A stretch of DNA of 64,000 nucleotides. Origin: Micromonospora peucetia. Lineage in GTDB: Bacteria > Actinomycetota > Actinomycetes > Mycobacteriales > Micromonosporaceae. Position numbers and translations under genes: made by a program. The stretch lies in NCBI RefSeq assembly GCF_900091625.1, contig NZ_FMIC01000002.1, positions 6,324,001 to 6,388,000 of the forward strand, given 5' to 3'. Shown in pieces: positions 54,408 through 63,129 of the stretch. The notes beneath the pieces are model-generated. The model was not told the origin of the DNA. It searched no databases and worked only from the letters and a program-made list of their open reading frames with translations. The stretch's first letter is position 1, and each line of letters opens with the position of its first letter.

Positions 54408-55460
54408 GTGCCCTCTACACCCCGACGCGTCACGCAGCGTGACATCGCGCGGCTGGCTGGCGTCAGTCAGGCGACCGTGTCGCTGGTGCTCAACAACCGG
54501 GCCGACGCCGACGTCCGCATCGCGCCCGAGACCCGCGACCGCGTGCTGCGGACCATCGCCGAGACCGGGTACGCCGCCGATCCCGTGGCCCGCCGGCTCG
54601 CCGCACGGTTCAACCGGATCATCGGCGTCTTCACCTACGAGCCCGCCTTTCCCAGCGGCAGCCGGGACTTCTTCCACCCCTTCCTGCTGGGCATCGAGGA
54701 GTACGCGGAGCGGGCCGGCTGCGACCTGCTGCTGTTCACCAGCGCCCCGGTGGTCGACGGCCGGCGACGCATCTTCCACCAGGACAACCGGCTCCGCCTG
54801 GCCGACGGGTGCATCCTGCTCGGGCAGGAGGTCGACGCCACGGAGCTGCACCGGCTCAACCGCGACGGTTTCCCGTACGTCGCCGTCGGGCGCCGCGACG
54901 ACGCCGGCGGGCCGGTGCCGTACGTCGGTGCCGACTACGCGGCGGCGGTGGGCGAGTTGGTCGCCCTGGCCCTCGCCCGCGGCCACCGGCGCCTGGCCTA
55001 CCTGAACACGGACATGACCGCGGAGTCCTCGGCGGACCGGCGGCGCGGGTTCGTCGAGGCCGCGACGGCCGCGGAGAGCGCCCGCCACCTGACGACCGTC
55101 GCCCGGGACGCCGAGGCGATCCTCGACGACCTGCTGGCCGACCGGACCACCGTCGCCTTCGTCGAGGACTTCGCCACCGCCGTGGCGCTGGAGCTGGCCA
55201 CCCGGCGGCGCGGCCTGACCGTGCCCGGCGACCTGTCGATCCTGACGCTCGGCGACCCGACGGTCCCGGTTCCCACCGACCTCGCGTTCACCGGATTCCG
55301 CATCCCCCGCGAGGAGATGGGCCGGCAGTCGGTCGAGGTGCTGGCCAGCGTCATCGACGGCAGCGCCGTCGGCGTCCAGCAGCGGCTCCTCCCCTGCGAA
55401 CTCGTCGAGGGCGAAACCCTCGGCACCCCTGATCGGCGGTCCACCGCAGCTGAGCGGTGA
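54408..55460 (+). CDS. LacI-family transcriptional regulator (first of two paralogues)
   Basis: 350 residues from GTG 54408, with AGGA 6 nt upstream. The N-terminal helix-turn-helix and hinge read VTQRDIARLAGVSQATVSLV to VARRLAARF, followed by a periplasmic-binding-protein-like sensor domain. Three operators with core TAATACGTATTA precede it, so it probably represses its own operon until a sugar binds. It is closely related to the convergent LacI at 61877-62947 (shared GVFTYE, GCDLLLFTSAPV and LPCELVEGETL). It leads an apparent operon: FAD oxidoreductase, ABC importer, ROK kinase, epimerase. Confidence 0.93.
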   Translation: MPSTPRRVTQRDIARLAGVSQATVSLVLNNRADADVRIAPETRDRVLRTIAETGYAADPVARRLAARFNRIIGVFTYEPAFPSGSRDFFHPFLLGIEEYAERAGCDLLLFTSAPVVDGRRRIFHQDNRLRLADGCILLGQEVDATELHRLNRDGFPYVAVGRRDDAGGPVPYVGADYAAAVGELVALALARGHRRLAYLNTDMTAESSADRRRGFVEAATAAESARHLTTVARDAEAILDDLLADRTTVAFVEDFATAVALELATRRRGLTVPGDLSILTLGDPTVPVPTDLAFTGFRIPREEMGRQSVEVLASVIDGSAVGVQQRLLPCELVEGETLGTPDRRSTAAER

Positions 55461-55483
55461 CCGTGCAACCCGGAAGGAAGCAA

Positions 55484-57088
55484 GTGGTACAGATGCGTGC
55501 GGACGTCCTCGTCGTCGGAGGCGGGCTGGGCGGGGTGGCGGCGGCACTCGCCGCGGCCCGGGCCGGCCGGTCGGTCATCCTGACCGAGGAGTTCGACTGG
55601 CTCGGCGGACAGCTCACCAGCCAGGCCGTTCCGCCGGACGAGCACTCCTGGATCGAACAGTTCGGTGCCACCGCGAGCTACCGGGCCCTGCGCACCGGGA
55701 TCCGCGACTACTACCGCCGGCACTACCCGCTCACCGAGCGGTCCCGGGCCTGGACGGACCTCAACCCGGGAGCCGGCTGGGTGAGCCGGGTCTGCCACGA
55801 GCCCCGGGTCGCCGTCGCCGTCATCGAGCAGATGCTGGCGCCGTTCCTCGGCTCCGGCCGGCTGACCGTGCTCCAGCCGTACCGGCCGGTCGCTGCGGAC
55901 ACCGACGGGGACCGGGTGGTCGGGGTGACCGTCGCGCACCGCGATCGGGACGAGCGGATCGACCTCGTCGCACCGTACGTCCTGGACGCGACGGAGACCG
56001 GCGAGCTGCTGCCGCTGACCGGCACCGAGTACGTCACCGGCTTCGAGTCGCAGGCCGACACCGGCGAGCCCAGCGCGCCGGCCGAGGCGCAGCCGATGAA
56101 CATGCAGGCCGTCTCCGTCTGCTTCGCCCTCGACCACGTCGACGGCGACCACACCATCGAGCGCCCGGCGAACTACGACTTCTGGCGCGACTACAAGCCC
56201 GACTTCTGGGGTGACCGGCTGCTGTCCTGGCGGTCGCCGCACCCGCGCACCCTGGAGGTCGTCGAGCGCAGCTTCACCCCCAACCCGGACGACGACCCGC
56301 TGGCCGTCAACGCCGACCAGCGGCTCAACCCCGGCGACGGCAACCTCTGGACGTTCCGGCGCATCGCCGCCCGGCGCAACTTCACCGACGGCGCGTACGA
56401 CAGCGACATCACGCTGGTGAACTGGCCGATGATCGACTACTTCGAGGGCCCGGTCATCGACGTGCCGAACGCGTCGTGGCACCTGAGCAAGGCCCGCGAG
56501 CTGTCGTACTCGGTGCTCTACTGGATGCAGACCGAGGCGCCCCGGACGGACGGCGGGACCGGCTTCCCCGGCCTGCGCCTGCGCGGCGACGTGACCGGCA
56601 GCCGCGACGGCCTGGCGCAGGCGCCCTACATCCGGGAGTCGCGCCGCATCCGGGCCGAATACACGGTGGTCGAGCAGGACCTGTCGCTGGCCGTGCGCGG
56701 CGAGCACGGCGCGGTCGCCTACCCGGACTCGATCGGCGTCGGGATGTACCGCATCGACCTGCACCCCTCCACCGGCGGTGACAACTACATCGACGTCGGC
56801 TCGTGCCCGTTCGAGATCCCCCTGGGCGCGCTGATCCCGCAGCGGGTCGAGAACCTGCTCCCGGCCGGCAAGAACATCGGCACCACCCACATCACCAACG
56901 GCAGCTACCGGCTGCACCCGGTCGAGTGGAACGTCGGCGAGGTCGCCGGTCTGCTCGCCGACTTCTGTCTGGCGCGGGGCGAGTCCCCGCGCGCGGTCCG
57001 CGGCACCCCCCGCCTGCTGGCCGACTTCCAGGACCGCCTCTCGGCGGCCGGCGTGGAACTGCGCTGGCCCCAGGTCGCGGGTTACTGA
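55484..57088 (+). CDS. FAD-dependent oxidoreductase (FAD_oxidored, PF12831-like)
   Basis: 534 residues. The N-terminal Rossmann motif reads VLVVGGGLGGVAAALAAARAG, then an acidic end of strand 2 (ILTEEFDWLGGQLTSQ), then the family C-terminal motif GKNIGTTHITNGSYRLHPVEW. I chose GTG 55484 because AAGGA stands just upstream; the frame could also start at GTG 55457, which overlaps the LacI stop. Its substrate is unknown. Placed between the regulator and the sugar importer, it probably oxidises an imported sugar or derivative; no signal peptide is seen. Confidence 0.88.
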   Translation: MVQMRADVLVVGGGLGGVAAALAAARAGRSVILTEEFDWLGGQLTSQAVPPDEHSWIEQFGATASYRALRTGIRDYYRRHYPLTERSRAWTDLNPGAGWVSRVCHEPRVAVAVIEQMLAPFLGSGRLTVLQPYRPVAADTDGDRVVGVTVAHRDRDERIDLVAPYVLDATETGELLPLTGTEYVTGFESQADTGEPSAPAEAQPMNMQAVSVCFALDHVDGDHTIERPANYDFWRDYKPDFWGDRLLSWRSPHPRTLEVVERSFTPNPDDDPLAVNADQRLNPGDGNLWTFRRIAARRNFTDGAYDSDITLVNWPMIDYFEGPVIDVPNASWHLSKARELSYSVLYWMQTEAPRTDGGTGFPGLRLRGDVTGSRDGLAQAPYIRESRRIRAEYTVVEQDLSLAVRGEHGAVAYPDSIGVGMYRIDLHPSTGGDNYIDVGSCPFEIPLGALIPQRVENLLPAGKNIGTTHITNGSYRLHPVEWNVGEVAGLLADFCLARGESPRAVRGTPRLLADFQDRLSAAGVELRWPQVAGY

Positions 57089-57110
57089 ACACCCCCGTTG
57101 AGGAGAGATC

Positions 57111-58394
57111 ATGAAATTGGGAAAGGCTGTGCACGGTGTCGCGGCGACACTGGCCGGCGTCCTCGCGCTGACCGCCTGCGGTGGCGGTGACGAGGCCGGG
57201 GACAAGGGTCCGGCCAGTCTGCGGATGACCGTCTGGTCGGCCAACGAGGCGCACCTCAAGCTGTTCAACGAGATCGCCGACGAATACCGCAAGACCCACC
57301 CGGACGTCGCGGCGATCACGTTCGACCCGCTGCCATTCGAGAACTACACCACGACGCTGACCACCCAGATCGCCGGCGGAAACGCGCCTGACCTGGCCTG
57401 GGTGTTCGAGAACTCGGCCCCCGACTTCGTCGCCTCGGGCGCGCTACTGCCGCTCGACGAGACGCTGAAGAAGACCGAGGGCTACCAGTACGACGACATC
57501 TCCCCGGCCACGCTCAAGCTCTGGCAGAACGAGGGCAAGCTGTACGCGTACCCGTTCTCCACCTCGCCGTTCGGGGTCTTCGTCAACACCGACCTGCTCA
57601 AGAAGGCCGGGCAGAAGACCCCGGCCGAGCTGATCGCGGCCGGACAGTGGAACTGGGACACCGCGCTGACCGTCGCTGGCGCCACCGCGGGCGCGACCGG
57701 CAAGGCCGGCCTCGTGATCCGCGACTTCGACTACAAGGGCTGGGACAACCTGTCCACCTTCTGGACGGGTTGGGGCGCCCAGGCATGGAGCGAGGACGGG
57801 AAGTCCTGCGGCTTCGCCGCCCCTGAGATGGTCGAGGCGATGACCACCCTGCACAAGGCGATCTTCACCGGGAAGGCGCTGCCCGGCCCGGGCACGACCG
57901 CCGACTTCTTCGCCGGTGACGCGGCCATGACGGTCACCCAGATCTCCCGCGCCTCGCTGCTGAAGCCCGACGGCTTCGGCTGGGACCTGGTTCCGCTGCC
58001 GGCCGGGCCGAAGGGCAACTACTCCGTGGTCGGCCAGGCCGGCGTCGGCGTGATGAAGAAGAGCAAGAACGCCGACGCGGCGGCGGGCTTCCTCGCCTTC
58101 CTGACCAACCCCACCAACTCGGCCAAGCTGGCCCAGTTCTTCCCGCCGCCGCGCCAGTCGCAGCTCACCGCGGAGACGCTGGGCAAGACCAACCCGACGC
58201 TGAAGCCCGAGCAGTTGCAGAAGGTCGTCATCGACGGCATCACCAACGGCGTGGTCAAGCCCAGCCACGCCGGGCAGGCTGAGCTCAGCCAGCAGGTGCG
58301 CGCCGGGCTCGACCCGCTCTGGAAGGCGGACGCGGACGTCAAGGCCGTCCTCGACGGCGTCTGCACCAAGATCCAGCCGCTGCTGGCGAAGTAG
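57111..58394 (+). CDS. Sugar-binding lipoprotein of a CUT1 ABC importer
   Basis: 427 residues. Lipoprotein signal with lipobox LTAC (Cys about 23). The solute-binding fold of family 1 includes MTVWSANEAHLKLFNEIADEY and YAYPFSTSPFGVFVNTDLL. Captures a carbohydrate outside the membrane for the two permeases that follow. ATG 57111 with GAGGAG upstream; 22 nt past the oxidoreductase stop. Substrate unknown; the nearby kinase and epimerase point to an N-acetylated amino sugar. Confidence 0.92.
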   Translation: MKLGKAVHGVAATLAGVLALTACGGGDEAGDKGPASLRMTVWSANEAHLKLFNEIADEYRKTHPDVAAITFDPLPFENYTTTLTTQIAGGNAPDLAWVFENSAPDFVASGALLPLDETLKKTEGYQYDDISPATLKLWQNEGKLYAYPFSTSPFGVFVNTDLLKKAGQKTPAELIAAGQWNWDTALTVAGATAGATGKAGLVIRDFDYKGWDNLSTFWTGWGAQAWSEDGKSCGFAAPEMVEAMTTLHKAIFTGKALPGPGTTADFFAGDAAMTVTQISRASLLKPDGFGWDLVPLPAGPKGNYSVVGQAGVGVMKKSKNADAAAGFLAFLTNPTNSAKLAQFFPPPRQSQLTAETLGKTNPTLKPEQLQKVVIDGITNGVVKPSHAGQAELSQQVRAGLDPLWKADADVKAVLDGVCTKIQPLLAK

Positions 58395-58407
58395 GGGCAG
58401 CCTGACC

Positions 58408-59355
58408 ATGTCCCAGACGGACACGACGGTGGGCGGGGTCGAGGCCCCGCCCACCCGGGACCGGTCGCGGCCATACTGGACCAGCCGCCGCCGCGACCAG
58501 CTCGCCGGTTACCTGTTCATCGCCCCCCAACTGCTCGGCAGCGCCGTCTTCGTGATCCTGCCGCTGATCCTGGTGGTCTGGTACAGCCTGCACGAGTGGA
58601 ACGTGCTGGCCGGCACGTTCGACTTCGTCGGCACCGAGAACTACGCGACCCTCGCCGAGGACACCAACCTGGGCTCGGTGCTGCGGGCCACCGGCCTCTT
58701 CTCGGTCGGGCTGGTGGTGTTCAACCTCGGCCTGGCCCTGCTGCTGGCCGTACTGCTAAACCAGAAGCTGCGCGGGACGATCCTGTTCCGCACCCTGTTC
58801 TTCTCCCCCGTGGTCGTCTCGCTGGTCGCCTGGACCATCGTGTGGGGGTTCCTGCTGCAGGACAACGGCGGCGTGAACGGCCTGCTCGACACGATCGGCG
58901 TGGACGGGCCGAACTGGCTGCGCGGTGAGGGCACCGCGATGTTCTCGGTCGTCGTGGTGCAGGTGTTCAAGAACGTCGGCCTGAACATGGTGCTATTCCT
59001 GGCCGCGCTCCAGGGCGTGCCGGCCGAGCTGTACGAGGCCGCCGAGGTGGACGGGGCGAGTCGGCTGCGCCAGTTCTGGCGGATCACCGTGCCGCTGATC
59101 AGCCCGACCATCCTGCTCACGTCGATCATCACGGTGGTCGGTTCGTTGCAGGTCTTCGCGCAGATCGCGGTGCTCACCCAGGGCGGCCCCGGCACCTCGA
59201 CCACGGTGCTCGTCTACTACCTCTACCAGCAGGCGTTCCAGTTCCATCACTTCGGCTACGGCGCCACCCTGTCGATCGTCCTGTTCGGCATCGTGCTCGC
59301 GCTCACCGTGCTCCAGTGGCAGATGCGTAAGAGGTGGGTCCACCATGAGTCGTGA
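58408..59355 (+). CDS. ABC sugar importer permease 1
   Basis: 315 residues with six membrane helices. The EAA loop reads ELYEAAEVDGASRLRQFWRI, where the ATPase docks. Forms the channel with the next gene, whose start overlaps this stop by 11 nt. No ATPase gene is present in the locus, as is usual for CUT1 systems in actinomycetes that share MsiK. Confidence 0.93.
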   Translation: MSQTDTTVGGVEAPPTRDRSRPYWTSRRRDQLAGYLFIAPQLLGSAVFVILPLILVVWYSLHEWNVLAGTFDFVGTENYATLAEDTNLGSVLRATGLFSVGLVVFNLGLALLLAVLLNQKLRGTILFRTLFFSPVVVSLVAWTIVWGFLLQDNGGVNGLLDTIGVDGPNWLRGEGTAMFSVVVVQVFKNVGLNMVLFLAALQGVPAELYEAAEVDGASRLRQFWRITVPLISPTILLTSIITVVGSLQVFAQIAVLTQGGPGTSTTVLVYYLYQQAFQFHHFGYGATLSIVLFGIVLALTVLQWQMRKRWVHHES

Positions 59356-60187
59356 GCTGTCACGCCGCACCAAGCTGCTGCTCTACGGGGCGCTGATGGT
59401 CCTGGCGGTCCCGTTCGTCTTCCCGACCTGGTGGATGGTCACCTCGTCGCTGAAGCCGGTGGCGGACATCTTCGCCTTCCCGCCGAAGCTGCTGCCGGTC
59501 GACCCGGGGCTGGACGCGTACCGGCGGGTGTTCGAGTTGCAGCCGTTCGGTCAGCAGTACCTGAACAGCCTCTACATCGCGCTGGTGGTCACCGTCGGCA
59601 CCCTGGCGGTGGCGGCGCTGGCCGGGTACGCCTTCGCCCGGATCCGCTTCCGTGGCCAGAACGTGCTCTTCCTGGTGATCCTCGCCGGCCTGCTCATCCC
59701 GAGCGAGGTGACGATCGTGCCGCTGTTTCAGATGTTCTTCAAGCTGGGCCTGGTCGACACACACTGGCCGCTGATCCTGGTGCCGATCCTCGGGGCGCCG
59801 AGCGTGCTGGCGACCTTCATCATGCGGCAGTTCTTCGTCAGCCTTCCCGGCGAGTTGGAGGAGGCGGCCCGGGTGGACGGGCTGGGTCGGTTCGGCACCT
59901 TCTGGAAGATCGCCCTGCCGCTGTCCCGGCCCGCACTGGGCGCGGTCGCCATCTTCACCTTCCTGCACAGCTGGAACCTCTACCTGGAACCGATCGTGTT
60001 CCTCTCCTCACCGGAGAAGTTCACCCTGCCGCAGGCGCTCACCCAGTTCGTCGACGCCTACGGCGGCCCGATGTGGAACGTCCAGCTCGCCGCGGCGTCG
60101 ATGACCGCGCTGCCGGTGCTGGTGGTCTTCGTCATCGCGCAGAAGCAGTTCGTCGAGGGACTGGCGCACACCGGGCTCAAGGGATGA
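59345..60187 (+). CDS. ABC sugar importer permease 2
   Basis: 280 residues with six membrane helices and the EAA loop ELEEAARVDGLGRFGTFWKI. Partner of permease 1. Its stop overlaps the ROK kinase start (ATGA). Confidence 0.93.
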   Translation: MSRELSRRTKLLLYGALMVLAVPFVFPTWWMVTSSLKPVADIFAFPPKLLPVDPGLDAYRRVFELQPFGQQYLNSLYIALVVTVGTLAVAALAGYAFARIRFRGQNVLFLVILAGLLIPSEVTIVPLFQMFFKLGLVDTHWPLILVPILGAPSVLATFIMRQFFVSLPGELEEAARVDGLGRFGTFWKIALPLSRPALGAVAIFTFLHSWNLYLEPIVFLSSPEKFTLPQALTQFVDAYGGPMWNVQLAAASMTALPVLVVFVIAQKQFVEGLAHTGLKG

Positions 60188-61146
60188 CGGTGCCGGCTCC
60201 CCTGGTGGGCCTCGACATCGGCGGCACCAAGACGGCAGCGGCGCTGGTCGGACCCGACGGGGAGGTGCTCGGGCGTCGCCTGGCACCCACCCCCGCCGGG
60301 TCGGGGCCGGCGGCCGTGCTGGACACCGCCGCGCGGCTCGCCCGGGAACTACTCGATCCGGGCGGCGCCGGCCCGGTCGGCGTGGGCACCGCCGGCACGG
60401 TCGACCCGGCCACCGGCACCATCCGGTACGCCACCGACAGCCTGCCCGGCTGGTCCGGCACCGCGGTCGCCGACGAGTTGGCCGCACGGCTGGCCCGACC
60501 GGTCCACGTCACCAACGACGTGAACGCCGCCGCGCTCGGCGAATGCTGGGTCGGCGCCGGCCGGGACCGGCAGGAGTTGCTGCTGGTCGCGGTCGGCACC
60601 GGCCTGGGCGGCGCGATGCTCCAGCACGGCCGGATCTCCACCGGCGCCCGGGGCGGCGCCGGCGAGGTGGGGCACCTACCGGCTCCCGGTGCCGAGCGGC
60701 TGCGCTGCGGCTGCGGCCGGTACGGCCACCTGGAGGGCATCGCCTCAGGGACGGGACTCTCCGCCGCGTACGCCCTGGAAACCGGCCTCCGGATCACCGG
60801 ACGGACCGTGGCCGAGCGGGCGGCGGCCGGCGAACCGGCCGCCCGGGAGGTGGTGGACCGCGCCGCCACAGCCCTCGGCCGGACACTCGCGGGGCTGGTC
60901 GCCCTGCTCGACCCACAGGCGGTGGTGCTCGCGGGCGGGGCGGCCGACGCCCTGCTCCCCGGTGCCCGCGCCGCCCTCGCTGCCGAACTGCCCACGGCCT
61001 GGGCGGACGTGCCCCTGCTCCCCGCGGCGCTCGGCGCCGACGCGGTCGTCGTGGGCGCCGCCCGACTGGCGGGCCACCCTGGCCACGGCCGGCAGGCAGC
61101 CGGCGGCACACCCGCCGTGGTCACCCACGAGAGGACGAGAGCGTGA
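60184..61146 (+). CDS. ROK-family sugar kinase (putative N-acetylmannosamine kinase)
   Basis: 320 residues. ATP-binding motif GLDIGGTKTAAAL, sugar-binding region NDVNAAALGE, zinc-site region GGAGEVGH and CGCGRYGHLEG. In most ROK proteins the last reads CxCGxxGCxE, so the third Cys is a His here. Followed, with 4-nt overlap (GTGA), by a NanE-type epimerase; together they would convert N-acetylmannosamine to GlcNAc-6-phosphate. Glucose or GlcNAc kinase activity is also possible. No DNA-binding domain is present, so it is a kinase and not a ROK repressor. Confidence 0.85.
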   Translation: MTVPAPLVGLDIGGTKTAAALVGPDGEVLGRRLAPTPAGSGPAAVLDTAARLARELLDPGGAGPVGVGTAGTVDPATGTIRYATDSLPGWSGTAVADELAARLARPVHVTNDVNAAALGECWVGAGRDRQELLLVAVGTGLGGAMLQHGRISTGARGGAGEVGHLPAPGAERLRCGCGRYGHLEGIASGTGLSAAYALETGLRITGRTVAERAAAGEPAAREVVDRAATALGRTLAGLVALLDPQAVVLAGGAADALLPGARAALAAELPTAWADVPLLPAALGADAVVVGAARLAGHPGHGRQAAGGTPAVVTHERTRA

Positions 61147-61838
61147 ACGTGTTCGACGAGCTGGCCGGCGGCCTCGTGGTCTCCTGCCAGCCGGTGCTCG
61201 ACGATCCCGACGACCCGATGCGCGACCCGTACGTCCAGGCCCGGGTGGCCGCGGCGGTGGTACGGGGCGGCGCGGTGGCCGTCCGGGCCAACGGCACCGC
61301 CGACGTCAGGGCGATCCGCGCCGCCGTCGACGTGCCGATCATCGGGTTGCACAAGCACGGCGTCGAGGGGGTGTTCATCACCCCGACGGCGGCGCACGCG
61401 GTCGACGTCGCCGAGGCCGGCGCGCACATCGTCGCCGTGGACGCCACCGACCGCCCCCGTCCGGACGGGCGGAGCTTCGCCGACACGGTCCGCGCGCTCC
61501 GGGAGCGCACCGACGCGCTGGTCCTCGCCGACGTCTCCACCGTCGAGGAGGGCGTGGCCGCCGTGCGGGCCGGTGCGGACGCCGTCGCCACCACCCTCTC
61601 CGGCTACACCCCGGCCAGCCCGCCCACCGACGGACCGGACCTGACGCTGGTGGCCCGGCTCGCCGGTGCGCTGGCGGTGCCGGTGATCGCCGAGGGGCGG
61701 TATCGCGACGCCGAACAGATCGGACAGGCGTTCGCGGCCGGCGCCCACTCGGTGGTGATGGGCAACGCGGTCACCTCGCCGCTGTGGATCACGCGCCGCC
61801 TGGTACCGGCCACCCCGTCGGGCGGTCGGCTCACCTGA
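61143..61838 (+). CDS. nanE: Putative N-acetylmannosamine-6-phosphate 2-epimerase
   Basis: 231 residues, TIM-barrel. Motifs include VVSCQP at the N-terminus, IIGLHKHGVEGVFITPT (with the catalytic Lys position), HIVAVDATDRPRPDG and VPVIAEGRY. Converts ManNAc-6-phosphate to GlcNAc-6-phosphate. GTG 61143 overlaps the kinase stop and has GAGGAC upstream. Last gene of the operon; a short GC palindrome (61851-61862) between it and the convergent LacI may terminate both. Confidence 0.85.
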   Translation: MNVFDELAGGLVVSCQPVLDDPDDPMRDPYVQARVAAAVVRGGAVAVRANGTADVRAIRAAVDVPIIGLHKHGVEGVFITPTAAHAVDVAEAGAHIVAVDATDRPRPDGRSFADTVRALRERTDALVLADVSTVEEGVAAVRAGADAVATTLSGYTPASPPTDGPDLTLVARLAGALAVPVIAEGRYRDAEQIGQAFAAGAHSVVMGNAVTSPLWITRRLVPATPSGGRLT

Positions 61839-61876
61839 CGCCGCCGGACAGCCCGGCCGGGCGAGCAACCCGCCGG

Positions 61877-62947
61877 TCAGCGTCGGCCGGTTGTCGGGCC
61901 CGGGGAAGCGAGGGTCTCGCCCTCGACCAGTTCGCAGGGAAGCAGCCGCTGGTGTTCGCCGCCACGGCCGTGCAGGATGTCGTCGAGCACCTCGATGGAC
62001 TGCCAGCCCATCTCCCTGCGGGCGATGTGGAAGCCGGTGAAGTCGAGGTCGGTCTCGGCCTGTCGGGTGGGGTCGCCGAGTGCCACCAGGGACAGGTCAC
62101 CGGGCACGGACACGCCTCGGGCCCGCGCCGCCTCGGCCATCGCCGCCGCCTCGACCAGTTCCTCGCAGAAGACGGCGGTGACCCGGGCCGAGCGCAGTGC
62201 GTCGAGTAGTTCCGCTGAGGTTCTGCCGCCGACCGGTTCGTGTCGACCGTCGACTCCGGTCTCCCGGAGCGCGGCGGTAAAGCCAGCGAGTCGGTCGACG
62301 GCGGACTCGGCCCCGACTCCGGCGCCGACGTACGCCACGGCCCGGTGCCCGAGATCGACGGCGCGGTGGACGAGGGCGGAGGTGGCCTGGGCGTAGTCCG
62401 CGCCGACATAGGGCACCGGACCGCCCTCACCGGAGGGTAGATGGGCATCGTCGCGTCGACCGACGGACACGAAGGGCATCTCCCCGGCGACCATCCGGGC
62501 CAGCTCGTCGCGAGGAATCTCCCGACCGAGCAGTACGCAACCGTCGGCGAGCCGGATGCGGTTGTTGTCGTGGAAGATCCGCCGGCTGCCGCCGCGCACG
62601 GGGGCGCTGGTGAACAGCAACAGGTCGCAACCGATGTTCTCCGCGCATGCCTCGATGCCGGACAGGAACGGGTGGTAGAAGTTCGCGCTGGTGCTCGGGA
62701 ACACCGACTCGTAGGTGAACACGCCCAGGATCTGGTTGTGCTGTTGGAGCAGCCGTCGGGCGAGCGGGTCGGCGACGTATCCGGTCTCGCGGATGACGCG
62801 CAGCACCCGCTCCCGGGTCTCCGGGGCGATCCGCCAGGCCGCCTCACAACGGTCGTTGAGCACGAGTGACACCGTCGTCTGGCTCACTCCGGCCATCCGC
62901 GCGATCTCGTGCTGCGTCAGCCTGCCCCGTCCTGCGGACACGGTCAT
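61877..62947 (-). CDS. LacI-family transcriptional regulator (second paralogue)
   Basis: 356 residues from ATG 62947, with AAGG upstream. Helix-turn-helix LTQHEIARMAGVSQTTVSLV, then a sugar-binding domain. Closely related along its whole length to the regulator at 54408-55460, which suggests a duplicated regulator with a related operator. It is convergent with nanE and divergent from the DUF4127 gene, and the shared control region holds a perfect TAATACGTATTA palindrome. Confidence 0.92.
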   Translation of the reverse strand: MTVSAGRGRLTQHEIARMAGVSQTTVSLVLNDRCEAAWRIAPETRERVLRVIRETGYVADPLARRLLQQHNQILGVFTYESVFPSTSANFYHPFLSGIEACAENIGCDLLLFTSAPVRGGSRRIFHDNNRIRLADGCVLLGREIPRDELARMVAGEMPFVSVGRRDDAHLPSGEGGPVPYVGADYAQATSALVHRAVDLGHRAVAYVGAGVGAESAVDRLAGFTAALRETGVDGRHEPVGGRTSAELLDALRSARVTAVFCEELVEAAAMAEAARARGVSVPGDLSLVALGDPTRQAETDLDFTGFHIARREMGWQSIEVLDDILHGRGGEHQRLLPCELVEGETLASPGPTTGRR

Positions 62948-63030
62948 CGGCCACCTTCTGGAGCATCACGTATTGGCGAGGGTTGTCGCGGAGGATGCTG
63001 CCCCGCGCGCCGATCCGGTGTCAAGGATCG

Positions 63031-63062
63031 CCGGAGCCAGTAATACGTATTACTGGCTCCGG
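63031..63062. promoter_or_regulatory. 32-bp perfect palindrome with LacI-type core (operator O4)
   Basis: The two 16-nt halves are exact inverse complements, centred between 63046 and 63047. The core is AGTAATACGTATTACT; the arms add GGAGCC on each side. It lies between the divergent LacI and DUF4127 genes and 5 nt before a TTGACC element. Confidence 0.75.
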
Positions 63063-63067
63063 CGGTC

Positions 63068-63097
63068 TTGACCCGGGGTTCTTACTGATCCAAGACT
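63068..63097 (+). promoter_or_regulatory. Promoter-like sequence for the DUF4127 gene
   Basis: TTGACC (63068-63073) and AAGACT (63092-63097) are 18 nt apart, directly after operator O4 and 33 nt before the start codon. Confidence 0.4.
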
Positions 63098-63129
63098 CAA
63101 CGCATCCCCCGGCAACGCAAGGAGCCGAC

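Noticed and set aside
60184..61146. Reading the ROK gene as a transcriptional repressor
   Set aside because: It has no N-terminal helix-turn-helix and begins directly with the ATP-binding motif, so it is a kinase.
61851..61862. GC palindrome between nanE and the second LacI as a firm terminator
   Set aside because: The 12-bp palindrome has no loop and is too short to call with confidence; mentioned only as a possibility under nanE.
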